From Vicinamibacteria bacterium (GTDB lineage Bacteria > Acidobacteriota > Vicinamibacteria > Fen-336), in NCBI GenBank assembly GCA_035570235.1, contig DATMML010000073.1, positions 1-64,000 of the forward strand: a DNA stretch of 64,000 nucleotides, read 5' to 3'. Positions 1 to 6,906 of this stretch are shown here, piece by piece (within the stretch, counting starts at the first letter, position 1; each line of letters opens with the position of its first letter). Under the pieces are notes generated by a model that saw only the letters and a program-made list of their open reading frames with translations, had not been told where the DNA came from and did no database searches. A program made the position numbers and the translations under genes.

Positions 1-1564
1 CTGCCTGGGTCGAGAGGAACGCCTTGAGGTGGTCCACGTCCCTCTTCGACCCGACCATCTCTGCTGCCTCCGCGATCCACACGCCGGTCGTGTGCTCTAT
101 CGTCTCCTTCGAGGACTTGTCGAGGGTCAGGGTCTGGGAGAACCACTCGCCTTTAGGGCAGAGGGCTTGGACGGCGTTGCTCTTGTCGAGACCCTGCTCG
201 GACTCCAGGACGACCAGCTCGTCGAACTTGGAGCCGGGCCTGCGGATCCGCCTCACCGCGGCCACGAGGAACAGCAGCCCCACGGCGCGGACGTACTCCG
301 TGTCGGCGGCCTTGCCGTAGGTGACCAGCCACCTCTCTGCGCGCGGCGTGCCGTCCCACGTCAGCGAGTCGAGGTAGTCGCGGACCGGGTGGAAGTCGTC
401 CGTCGCGGCCATTAGGTGGACGACGTCTGAGAACAGGCTCTTGTCTGGCCGGAACTTGAGACCGTCGTCGAAGCCGAGCCAGAGGCGGAGCATCATCTCG
501 TCATCGAGTGGGACTCTCTTGCCGTCCCCGGTCTCCACGATCCTGCGGTTCGAGAATCGGTCGAGGCGGGGCCGCGTCTGGACGATCCTGAACGCCCGGC
601 GGATGTTCTCGGGGGACTTGCTGATCTTGCCGTCATCGCCGGCGAGCAGCTTCTCCTCGGGCGCCTTCTCGACCGCGCGCCTCGCGAGGTCCTCCAGGTC
701 CCGCTCCCCCCAGGGCTCGCGGCCCGGCTCGTCCGGGCACCGGAGCACGTCCACGCGGAGCTGGGCGAGCACGTCCTCGTACTGGAGTCCTCGGCACGCG
801 TGCATCCACGCGCGGTTCCGGAGCCACACGTCCTGGTGTCCGGGCCGGATCGGGGCCCCGTCCTCTGGCAGCGCGGCGGTCCTCGTGCGGTCCTTCGGCT
901 TCTCTTGCGGTTCCTGCCCGAGGAGTCCCAGCACCGCATCCGCTAGCCCCGGCAGCTCCTTCGTGGGGTCCCCCTCGGCCGCCGTCCCGGTCAGGGTGAC
1001 GAAGAGCCCGAGGCTGGAGACCTGGGGCGGGGAGTGTTTGAACGACACCTCCAGGGACCGCGGGCCGCGGAAGAGGGCGCGGAGTCCTCTTCCGGAAGGG
1101 GACGTGTCGGTATAGCATCCCGCCGACGTTACGAGGTCGACAATCTTCTTGGCGTCGTCGGAGACCGGGGTTCCGCCGTCCTCCTGGAAGCACCCGTCGA
1201 GGTCGAGGGCGGCGTATCCTTCTCCAAGTACGAGGACGAAGCCGATCCCGCCGCCGATCTTCGAGGCAACCTTCCTGGCCTCGTCGAGGGTCAGGTACGG
1301 CGGTTCCTGCCAGGCTTCGAGCTTGCGGCCCTCCTCCCCGGTCGGCGGTTTTCTACCCGGCTCGTCGTCGTGACGCTTCCACGCGAGGAACCGCGCCGGG
1401 AGTTGGGAGAGTTGGGGGAGGGCTGCGGCGGTGGGGTCCGGAAAGGTCTCTAACGGCCCGGACCGTTTTAGTTTAGCACGAGGCGCGACCGGATTCGCGG
1501 GGACTTGCGCGGGGTGCGGGGCGCTCACCGGCCTCCCGGGGGTAACGACAGGGTTCGGGATCAT
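1..1564 (-). CDS. VapE-family replication ATPase with N-terminal primase/polymerase-like region (partial)
   Basis: The frame is open from an ATG at 1564 to the window edge, so the C-terminus is missing; about 521 residues are visible. The N-terminal part (residues 35-85) has the PARFLAWKR and KPPTG to YLTLDEA pattern of NrS-1-like phage primase/polymerase proteins. From about residue 350 the VapE (PF05272) region follows, including the DYLDSLTWDGTPR motif. The P-loop around residues 452-462 reads ESEQGLDKSN, so the usual GKS/T is DKS. The downstream SKETIEH and WIAEAAEM to KAFLSTQ stretch is typical of VapE. Likely role: replication initiation or helicase of the element. It is the last gene of a minus-strand operon beginning at 2539. 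A GTG at 1525 behind GGGAGG is an alternative start. Confidence 0.72.
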   Translation of the reverse strand, partial: MIPNPVVTPGRPVSAPHPAQVPANPVAPRAKLKRSGPLETFPDPTAAALPQLSQLPARFLAWKRHDDEPGRKPPTGEEGRKLEAWQEPPYLTLDEARKVASKIGGGIGFVLVLGEGYAALDLDGCFQEDGGTPVSDDAKKIVDLVTSAGCYTDTSPSGRGLRALFRGPRSLEVSFKHSPPQVSSLGLFVTLTGTAAEGDPTKELPGLADAVLGLLGQEPQEKPKDRTRTAALPEDGAPIRPGHQDVWLRNRAWMHACRGLQYEDVLAQLRVDVLRCPDEPGREPWGERDLEDLARRAVEKAPEEKLLAGDDGKISKSPENIRRAFRIVQTRPRLDRFSNRRIVETGDGKRVPLDDEMMLRLWLGFDDGLKFRPDKSLFSDVVHLMAATDDFHPVRDYLDSLTWDGTPRAERWLVTYGKAADTEYVRAVGLLFLVAAVRRIRRPGSKFDELVVLESEQGLDKSNAVQALCPKGEWFSQTLTLDKSSKETIEHTTGVWIAEAAEMVGSKRDVDHLKAFLSTQA

Positions 1565-1588
1565 GACCCGAGGCACTTCAGCTTCCGG

Positions 1589-1822
1589 TCAGTAGTCTTC
1601 GTTTCCGGCACGTTCCACCTCTTGTGTGTTGGGGCGCGCCTGCGCCCGTGTTTTAGCGGTTCGCCTCGACGCGCGGCACGAGCCGCACCGCCGTGGCAGT
1701 TGGTACTCCAGCTTCGCCATCCGCAGCTGTTCTCCCAAGTTGATCGAGAACGCCCGGCCGCAGTCGAGGCACAGGCGCACGAGGTCCAGGGGCCGGGCGC
1801 ACTTCTCGCAGCACTCGCTCAC
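1589..1822 (-). CDS. Small zinc-ribbon protein (zf-trcl type)
   Basis: A 77-residue protein whose GTG start (SD GGGAGAG) overlaps the stop of the preceding gene as GTGA, implying translational coupling. It has two N-terminal cysteine pairs (CEKC and CLDCG) and a later CGSCR. The pattern CLDCG, then GEQ, then RRCGSCR matches the probable zinc-ribbon family PF13451 (zf-trcl). The basic tail after the last cysteine could bind nucleic acid. Its function in the element is unknown; a single-strand-binding, replication-accessory or regulatory role is inference. Confidence 0.68.
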   Translation of the reverse strand: MSECCEKCARPLDLVRLCLDCGRAFSINLGEQLRMAKLEYQLPRRCGSCRASRRTAKTRAQARPNTQEVERAGNEDY

Positions 1823-2043
1823 GGCCTCTCCCTCAGCGCCTCCCGCGCCCGGGCGACCGCGTCCTCGAGGCTGGTGCGGCGGCGCGTCCCGGAGAGCGCG
1901 TAGCCCCTCATGGCCTCGCGCCACGCCGAGGCGCAGCGGCCCCGATGCACGACGTACGAGCGCGCGAACGTGGTCCATGCCTCTTGGTCGGCCGGGGATG
2001 TCGGCCGGTCGCAGACGAGGCAGCGAGGTTGGCGCGCGGTCAC
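1819..2043 (-). CDS. Small CxxC protein of unknown function
   Basis: A 74-residue protein starting at a GTG that overlaps the stop of the AlpA-like gene (GTGA) and ending in a GTGA overlap with the zinc-ribbon gene. It begins with a CLVC pair near residues 8-11, later has a HRGRC motif, and ends in a basic, probably helical tail. The spacing C-x2-C then H-x3-C suggests one metal site. I recognise no family. Overlap at both ends strongly supports real translation. Confidence 0.6.
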   Translation of the reverse strand: MTARQPRCLVCDRPTSPADQEAWTTFARSYVVHRGRCASAWREAMRGYALSGTRRRTSLEDAVARAREALRERP

Positions 2044-2246
2044 GACTTCACCGGCGCCCTGCCGCCCCCGACGGGGCGTGACGCGACCCAGGCCGTGAGC
2101 TCCGACTCCAGCCAGGCCACGCGGTTCTCGGTGACGAGCCTGCGCCTGGGCGCGAGGCCCGCCCTCTCCAGGAGGTGCCAACGGGTACGCGACACGGAGG
2201 TGATCCGACGCCGCTCTGCCTCCGGCACGAGGCGGTCAGGAGTCAT
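2040..2246 (-). CDS. AlpA-family helix-turn-helix regulator / excisionase-like
   Basis: A 68-residue protein with the AlpA/MerR-like winged HTH layout: RLVPEAERRRITSVSRTRW for the helices, then RRRLVTENRVAWLESEL for the wing and last helix. AlpA proteins activate integrase genes or act as recombination directionality factors in P4-type elements, which fits the tyrosine integrase 1 kb away. The ATG overlaps the stop of the upstream gene (ATGA) and the stop overlaps the next start (GTGA). Confidence 0.75.
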   Translation of the reverse strand: MTPDRLVPEAERRRITSVSRTRWHLLERAGLAPRRRLVTENRVAWLESELTAWVASRPVGGGRAPVKS

Positions 2247-2539
2247 CGGGCGTCCTCGGGCTTCCGCCGGGCGGCGACGTACTCGTCCGCCGACTCGGCG
2301 TAGAGCGTGAGGAGCGGACCATCGTACGAGACGTACTTCGCGAGGGTGGCGAAGTTGATGAGGGTCGCCTCCGTCAGGCGGAAGGCTCTCCCCATAAAGG
2401 CCTGAGCGAGTGGTCCGGCACCGAGCCGGGAGGCGAGGGTCCCTTCGCCTACGAACTTGAAGTCGAGGACCGCCTGCTTGAAGGGTCGTGCGACCTTGAC
2501 GAGTGGGGAGAAGACCGGATTGACGGAGCCTTCGGCCAC
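2243..2539 (-). CDS. Hypothetical protein, first gene of the element operon
   Basis: About 98 residues with no family I recognise. The GTG at 2539 is chosen because GGAGG lies 8 bases upstream; a TTG at 2554 would add five residues but sits before that SD. The protein is moderately hydrophobic in the middle and ends with an acidic-basic tail (YVAARRKPEDAR). Its stop overlaps the AlpA start by ATGA. Being first in the operon suggests a replication or regulatory accessory role, but that is inference. Confidence 0.55.
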   Translation of the reverse strand: MAEGSVNPVFSPLVKVARPFKQAVLDFKFVGEGTLASRLGAGPLAQAFMGRAFRLTEATLINFATLAKYVSYDGPLLTLYAESADEYVAARRKPEDAR

Positions 2540-2730
2540 GTGGCGCGCCTCCAAAACAAGTGCGACGTTTCGGTTAGCGCGTGGCCGAACGGGGTTACGC
2601 GGCGACGCTTTAGAGAGGCGGTCGAGCCAATTTTACCCTTGCCCCAGGCGTACGAAAGGCTAGGTCTACTGTGCCGCTTTTTTCAATGCGACCGTAGGTT
2701 GCTAGCCCCGCCGGCCTCTCTACGACTCTT

Positions 2731-2751
2731 CCCCGGGCGCTGCACCCGGGG
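2731..2751. repeat. Perfect 7-bp inverted repeat (possible attenuator or operator)
   Basis: CCCCGGG at 2731-2737 and CCCGGGG at 2745-2751 flank a 7-base loop. It lies just downstream of the minus-strand TATAAT (2765-2760), so it would form a hairpin at the start of the operon leader. No T-run follows on either strand. Confidence 0.4.
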
Positions 2752-2901
2752 TTAACTACATTATATAACCTCTGGGCGGCGTGCGGGGTCTTTCTTGCCG
2801 GTTACGCGCGCCGGAGGGCCTCTGTACCCAAACACCTCCTCCTTCTCCTTCCTCGAAACGGCCGGCGGGGTAAAAAACGGGCCCGCAACCGGCTGAGCCC
2901 T

Positions 2902-2923
2902 AGAGTTCCGTTAACGAAACTCT
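2902..2923. promoter_or_regulatory. 22-bp palindromic operator in front of the RHH gene
   Basis: Half-sites AGAGTT and AACTCT flank a central GTTAAC (2910-2915); only one symmetric base pair is mismatched. It sits directly upstream of the TACACT box at 2926-2931 and 15 bases before the ATG, so a bound protein would block transcription. Ribbon-helix-helix proteins usually bind such short palindromes and repress themselves, hence autoregulation is inferred. Confidence 0.6.
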
Positions 2924-2925
2924 GT

Positions 2926-2931
2926 TACACT
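2926..2931 (+). promoter_or_regulatory. TACACT -10 box, probable leaderless start
   Basis: TACACT ends 7 bases before the ATG at 2939 and no Shine-Dalgarno lies between. A start site 7 bases downstream of the box would coincide with the start codon. The same layout occurs before several other genes in the window. Confidence 0.5.
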
Positions 2932-2938
2932 CGCCCGC

Positions 2939-3310
2939 ATGGGGACGGGCAGGCCGCGGCGGGACGAGACGCCGACGCTGGTCCTCGGGGTCAGGCTCAA
3001 CCGGCGGGAGCGCGAGGTCCTAGAGCGACTCAGGGCCGCCCGGCGAGGCACCCGCTCGCACCTGGTCAGGGAGGCGATCGCGCGGGGCGTCGCGGCGATC
3101 TTGGAGGACGAGAGCCACCCCGGGGCCGTGCGGGTCCCACTCACCGCGCGCCAGGTGGAGAGCCTGAGGCGGTTCGCCCGGGGCCGTCCCCTGGCTGACG
3201 TGGCCAGGCGCGCGGTCCAGCAGGGCCTCGTTGAGATGAGGGCCACGGAACGCAGGACCCGGGGCGCGTTCCGGGGGAAGAAGAAGCGCCGGAGATTGCC
3301 GGGGGCATGA
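2939..3310 (+). CDS. Tandem ribbon-helix-helix DNA-binding protein
   Basis: A 123-residue protein. Residues 15-55 (LVLGVRLNRREREVLERLR to LVREAIARGVAAIL) have the strand-helix-helix pattern of CopG/Arc-type RHH domains. Residues 64-100 (AVRVPLTARQVESLRRFA to VARRAVQQGLVEM) repeat that pattern, so one chain may form a pseudo-dimer. The C-terminal tail is strongly basic (GKKKRRR). Transcribed away from the element operon and preceded by a palindrome, it is probably an autoregulated repressor of the element. The ATG lacks a Shine-Dalgarno. Confidence 0.72.
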   Translation: MGTGRPRRDETPTLVLGVRLNRREREVLERLRAARRGTRSHLVREAIARGVAAILEDESHPGAVRVPLTARQVESLRRFARGRPLADVARRAVQQGLVEMRATERRTRGAFRGKKKRRRLPGA

Positions 3311-3353
3311 GTGGGTCGTCTGGGCTCCGTGTCCAACGATTCGCGGCCGTAGC

Positions 3354-4379
3354 CTACCGGTACGCGCGCGCGAGCGCCTCCTGGACCAGGGCCACGTCGA
3401 CGATGGCGTAGCGGCGGAACGTCTGCGCCGACTTCCAACCGCAGACGGCCATCACGACGTGCTGGGGAACGCCGAGCCGGACCATCCTCCGCGCGGACGA
3501 CCGCCGGAGGTCGTGGACCGTCTTCCCCGGCTGCCCCGCGGCCCGGCACGCGCGCGCCCAGGCCCGGTGGCCGATCCGGGCGGGGGTCCCGTCCTCCCGG
3601 GAGAAGACCCAGGGTGAGACCACGCCCCTCGCCCTCAGGTCGTCCCTGGTTCCCTGCCGCCGCCGGATCAGGGCGACCAGGCCGGGGATCGGGCCGTAAG
3701 GCACGACTCGGGCGGTGCCCGTCTTACTCGTCTCGATCCTGACCGTCTGCGCGGCCGGGTCAACCCCGTCCCAGGTCAGGCCCTCCGCCTCGCTCCGGCG
3801 CCAACCCGACCACCAGAGGAACTCCACCAGGTCCGCCGCGTCCTCCGGCAACCGGGAGCGCACGGCCTCGAACTGCTCCTCGTCGAAGAACACCCGCCGC
3901 GCGTTGTCCAAGCGGAGCGACTCGAAGTCGGGGACCACCGGGAGGAGGCCCCGGCGCCGGGCGAGGCGCAGCGCGCGACGGAGCCACGCCAACTCCAGGT
4001 TGACGGTCCCCCTGGCCGCTCCTTCCCCGAGCCGAGCGGCGGCGTACCGGGAGACCGTGTCGGCGGTGACGTCCCGGACCCTGGTCTTCGCGCCGAGGCC
4101 TCGCTCTAGGGAGGTGAACCGGGGGCCGACCTTGGAGGACGCGCGGCCGTTTGCTGTGTGGTCCTCCTCGACCAGGCGCCGGAGGTCGGACACCAGGAGG
4201 GGCGCCCCGGAGAGGGCCCCCTGGCCCGACGCGCGGACCCGTTCGAGGAGCAGGTCCCCGGCGTGCTTCTTGACGGAGGTGCGGGCGGACTCCCGGACGG
4301 TCCGCCCCCCGGCCCGGTACGCCATCCACCAAGTTCGGCCCCTCTGGTAGAGACCGCCCGTCCCACGAGGTCGCCTCAC
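3354..4379 (-). CDS. Tyrosine recombinase / integrase
   Basis: 341 residues, normal for phage-type integrases. The N-terminal 60 residues resemble an arm-binding domain (GGLYQRGRTWWMAYRAGGR), followed by a SAM-like core-binding domain to about residue 160. Catalytic residues are visible: R194 (GWRRSE), K219 (SKTG), H289 and R292 (HDLRR), W315 (GWKS, in place of the more common His) and Y324 (RRY). It mediates integration and excision with host attachment sites. The GTG start has GGGAGGTG about 6 bases upstream. It is transcribed away from the chromosomal junction and into the element, as is common when attachment site and integrase gene are neighbours. Confidence 0.92.
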   Translation of the reverse strand: MRRPRGTGGLYQRGRTWWMAYRAGGRTVRESARTSVKKHAGDLLLERVRASGQGALSGAPLLVSDLRRLVEEDHTANGRASSKVGPRFTSLERGLGAKTRVRDVTADTVSRYAAARLGEGAARGTVNLELAWLRRALRLARRRGLLPVVPDFESLRLDNARRVFFDEEQFEAVRSRLPEDAADLVEFLWWSGWRRSEAEGLTWDGVDPAAQTVRIETSKTGTARVVPYGPIPGLVALIRRRQGTRDDLRARGVVSPWVFSREDGTPARIGHRAWARACRAAGQPGKTVHDLRRSSARRMVRLGVPQHVVMAVCGWKSAQTFRRYAIVDVALVQEALARAYR

Positions 4380-5005
4380 CGCTCACCTCCCTAACCCTAT
4401 TCTAGCACTAGTTTACAGGTAGGTTACGTGAGCGTCTCTAAACTGTTAAAATCAAAGGTATTATATCTATAGACAGATTATGAATTATACACTACCCCGG
4501 ACGCAAGCCCTCTCTTCCGACCCTCGCTCCTGGCCGGGGAGGATCGCACCCGGGCCCGGATCTTCCTGTGCCACCTGGGTTTGGTCTGCCCCCCTCGAGT
4601 CGGTGTCATCGACGAGCCTCTGATGATTCCCGCGCCGCGTCCGCCAAAACTCGGGGCGCATTCCCTACGCTTCACGTGCTTGTGCCACCGGTCCAGCGCC
4701 CGCCAAGTGTGGACGAGTCCGCGTGGGAAGGTACTACGAACGCACGCCGAGCCAGGTCCCAAATTGCCCCGGCGAGCTGGTGCTCGGCCAGAGCTGCCGG
4801 GGTTCGGGGGTGGTCGGGCGATCCCACGAGTGCATACGGGAATCGGGAGGGCCGCCCGTATGCCAAGGCCGCTCTGCGAGTATCTCCTCGAATTCAGCAC
4901 CTCGGGAGCGCCCTGGTCGTTCCCACCCAGAGTAGCCTGGAACGCCTCCTCGGGGAGCAGAGCCCGGGCCGTGATACTCTGGCCACTGAGCATGCGCGGG
5001 AGGGA
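4380..5005. other. AT-rich junction and gene-free stretch
   Basis: This 626-base stretch has no supportable gene. From about 4400 to 4495 it is markedly AT-rich, unlike anything else nearby, and carries two TATAAT boxes read on the minus strand plus TAGAAT close to the integrase start. This is the likely attachment-site and int promoter region. From 4495 to 5005 the base composition returns to normal but no frame shows protein-like sequence. A GATACT box at 4974-4979 may serve the next gene. Confidence 0.5.
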
Positions 5006-5569
5006 GTGCGGGAGCAAGCGCCCCGGCGCGGGCACGGAGCGGCCTCCGAGTTGACGCGGCGGAACGCGGTCTTGGGGGGCCTGTTGGTCCTCGTCTTGGC
5101 CGCCGGGCTCACCCTCTGGCTGCGCGACACCTCTCCCCCCCCTCCCCACGCGTCCACGCCTCCGTCCGGGGAGGAGCTGCCGCTCATCGATCTCGCCCGC
5201 CTTCAGGCCGACCGCCCGGCGCCGCGCGTGCGCCGGCGCGACCTCTTCGAGTTCGGTGCGCCCCCCACACCCCCCCCGACTCCCCGCCCGGTGGCCCCGC
5301 CCACTCCGGAGACGCTGGGCCCCTCCTCGCCCACCGCGCCGCCCTCTCCGCGCCTCCCGCCCTTGAGCCTCCGCTACATCGGCTCCCTCGAGAACGCGCG
5401 GGGGCTGAGAGTCGCAGTCCTCCTCACGGATCGCAACGAGGTCCTGACCGGCCAGGCGGGGGAGGTCCTGGCCAACCGCTACCGGATCGCCCGGATCGGC
5501 TTCGAGTCCGTGGACCTCGAGGAGGTGGGCACGGGCCAAGTGCGCCGGCTGCCCTTGCGGGGGAACTGA
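5006..5569 (+). CDS. Membrane-anchored proline-rich protein with PilP/GspC-like C-terminus
   Basis: 187 residues from a GTG at 5006; a TTG at 5051 is the main alternative. One membrane segment (residues about 24-41, AVLGGLLVLVLAAGLTLWL) follows a short cytoplasmic N-terminus. Then comes a long Pro-rich linker and, from about residue 120, a small beta domain (LSLRYIGSL, then VLTGQAGEVLANRYRIARI, then VDLEEVGTGQVRRLPL). That is the layout of PilP and GspC homology-region proteins, which link inner-membrane platform and outer-membrane secretin. No pilus or secretion genes are adjacent, so the role is inference. The frame is open far upstream, but that part reads as non-coding. Confidence 0.65.
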   Translation: MREQAPRRGHGAASELTRRNAVLGGLLVLVLAAGLTLWLRDTSPPPPHASTPPSGEELPLIDLARLQADRPAPRVRRRDLFEFGAPPTPPPTPRPVAPPTPETLGPSSPTAPPSPRLPPLSLRYIGSLENARGLRVAVLLTDRNEVLTGQAGEVLANRYRIARIGFESVDLEEVGTGQVRRLPLRGN

Positions 5570-5585
5570 CCTCGGTATTTGAAGC

Positions 5586-6365
5586 CTAGATCTCGATCGT
5601 CCCTTCCAGATAGGGGACGACCCTCCCCGCGATCTTTACGCGGTCACCCCGGTCCTCGCAAAGCAGCTCACCTCCCCGCGGTGAGACCTGCAGAGCATGA
5701 AGCCGCGGCTTGCCCAGGCGCCGGGCCCAATAGGGCACCAGAGTGCAGTGAGCCGAGCCCGTTACCGGATCCTCGGGGACGCCCTGACGAGGGGCGAAGA
5801 AGCGCGAGACGAAGTCGACCTCCTGGCCGGGGGCCGTCGCGATCACCCCGAAGTACTCGAGCTCGGCCAGCTGGTCCTGGTTGGGCCGGAGGGCACGGAC
5901 CTCCTCCTCCCCATCGAATACCGCCATGACGTCCCGCGCCTTCCACACCTCGCGCGGCTTGCGGCCGAGGGCCATAACCACGGCCTCGGGAGCGGGAAGG
6001 GACTGGGGGGGCCGGGCCGGAAAATCGAGGGCCAGGAGGTCCTCGTCCCGGGTCACCATGAGGGGCCCGCTCTTGGATTGGAACGAGACGGCCGTCGACC
6101 CAGGCTCGAGGGAGGTCATGACAACGTGGGCCGAAGCCAGGGTGGCGTGCCCGCAGAGATCCACTTCGGTGGCGGGGGTGAGCCACCGGATCTCGTACTG
6201 ACCGCCCCCTCCCACCAGAAACGCGGTCTCCGAGAGGTTGTTCTCCGCCGCGATGGCCTGCAGAGTGTGAGTGTCTAGCCAATGTTCCAGGGGCACGACC
6301 GCCGCGGGATTGCCGGCAAAGACCCGACTGGTGAAAGTGTCAAGATGGTACAAGGCGAGCTTCAT
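5586..6365 (-). CDS. PhzF-family isomerase/epimerase
   Basis: 259 residues, the usual family length. PhzF proteins have two similar diaminopimelate-epimerase-like halves and act as isomerases on small acids; the substrate here cannot be predicted. The catalytic Glu is E46 in NLSETAF, and the second-half motif EDPVTGSAHC is present. The early HLDTFTSRVFAGNPAAV matches the family signature. The ATG overlaps the stop of the acetyltransferase gene (ATGA), so the two are co-translated. There is no phenazine cluster nearby. Confidence 0.88.
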   Translation of the reverse strand: MKLALYHLDTFTSRVFAGNPAAVVPLEHWLDTHTLQAIAAENNLSETAFLVGGGGQYEIRWLTPATEVDLCGHATLASAHVVMTSLEPGSTAVSFQSKSGPLMVTRDEDLLALDFPARPPQSLPAPEAVVMALGRKPREVWKARDVMAVFDGEEEVRALRPNQDQLAELEYFGVIATAPGQEVDFVSRFFAPRQGVPEDPVTGSAHCTLVPYWARRLGKPRLHALQVSPRGGELLCEDRGDRVKIAGRVVPYLEGTIEI

Positions 6366-6856
6366 TTCTCTATTGTGCCCCCGCTCACGATGCTTTCGCC
6401 CATGTTCAATTCCAAGAAGAGCGCTCCTTCGATGGGGTTCGGCCGGTAGGGCGCGATCCGCCGAAAGCCCAGGCTCTGGTACAGGCCGATGGCTCCCTTC
6501 ATCGACGGCACGGTGTCGAGCCGCATGCGGGCATAGCCGATCCTTCTCGCCTCCGCGATGATCGCGAGGGCCAGGCGCCGGCCGATGCCGGAGCCGCGGG
6601 CCTGGGGGCGCACGTAGAGACGCTTCATCTCCGAGGTCTGGCCGTCGAGCCGGCGCAGAGCCACGCAGCCCTCCGCCCCCCCCTCGCCCACGGCGAGAAG
6701 CAAGCAGCCGGTGGGCGGAGCGTACTCCCCTGGTAGGTCGCGGAGTTCCCGCTCGAAGTCCTGGAAGGCAAGGTCAAACCCCACGGTCGCGGCATACTCC
6801 GTGAACAGAGTGCGCACCTCCAGCAGTCGGTCGCCCCCGTGCGCGGACAGGATCAT
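6362..6856 (-). CDS. GNAT-family N-acetyltransferase
   Basis: 164 residues from the ATG at 6856, behind GGTGAG; a GTG at 6871 would add five. The acetyl-CoA-binding motif A is clear (MKRLYVRPQARGSGIGRRLA, the R/Q-x-x-G-x-G/A loop), and motif B ends in LYQSLGFRRI. The PGEYAPPTGCLLLA stretch is common in a GNAT subgroup with small-molecule substrates, but the acceptor is unknown. The gene is divergent from mazG and shares an overlapping -10 region with it (6892-6898). It probably forms an operon with the PhzF gene. Confidence 0.85.
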   Translation of the reverse strand: MILSAHGGDRLLEVRTLFTEYAATVGFDLAFQDFERELRDLPGEYAPPTGCLLLAVGEGGAEGCVALRRLDGQTSEMKRLYVRPQARGSGIGRRLALAIIAEARRIGYARMRLDTVPSMKGAIGLYQSLGFRRIAPYRPNPIEGALFLELNMGESIVSGGTIEK

Positions 6857-6890
6857 GCCCCAGTATCTCACCGCCGGATCGGGGGGTCGT

Positions 6891-6898
6891 AGATAATA
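6891..6898. promoter_or_regulatory. Overlapping divergent -10 boxes (GNAT gene / mazG)
   Basis: Read rightwards, GATAAT (6892-6897) lies 9 bases before the mazG ATG with no SD between. Read leftwards, the same bases give TATTAT (6898 to 6893), suitably placed for the acetyltransferase gene. Both directions appear to use one AT-rich site, so initiation may be mutually exclusive. No -35 element is obvious on either strand. Confidence 0.45.
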
Positions 6899-6906
6899 CG
6901 TGCGTC

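Larger units (their letters stand above)
2540..2938. promoter_or_regulatory. Divergent control region of the element
   Basis: This 399-base gap separates the minus-strand replication operon from the plus-strand RHH gene. It contains an inverted repeat CCCCGGG/CCCGGGG (2731-2751, 7-base loop) and an AT-rich spot giving a perfect TATAAT on the minus strand (2765 to 2760). The RHH operator is at its right end. No convincing -35 accompanies the TATAAT. Transcripts from there would carry the hairpin near their 5' end and a leader of about 210 bases. No further ORF is convincing. Confidence 0.45.
1..4495. mobile_element. Right end of an integrated element (satellite or prophage-like)
   Basis: Seven genes are typical of integrative elements: a VapE-type ATPase, two small cysteine-rich proteins, an AlpA-like regulator, an unknown protein, a ribbon-helix-helix regulator and a tyrosine integrase. 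They stop at an AT-rich stretch (about 4400-4495), beyond which the genes are ordinary chromosomal ones. A VapE ATPase with AlpA and a tyrosine integrase, and no structural phage gene in view, resembles P4-like or island satellites, but the left part is outside the window. No attachment-site repeat can be identified because only one end is visible. The 4495 boundary is approximate. Confidence 0.7.

Noticed and set aside
4568-5005. N-terminal extension of the PilP/GspC-like protein
   Set aside because: The frame is open but encodes Ser/Arg-rich non-protein-like sequence; the GTG at 5006 right before the membrane helix is preferred.
4478-5539. Long minus-strand open frame opposite the PilP/GspC-like gene
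   Set aside because: Composition-driven shadow: no protein-like pattern, and the plus-strand frame carries a membrane helix and a beta domain.
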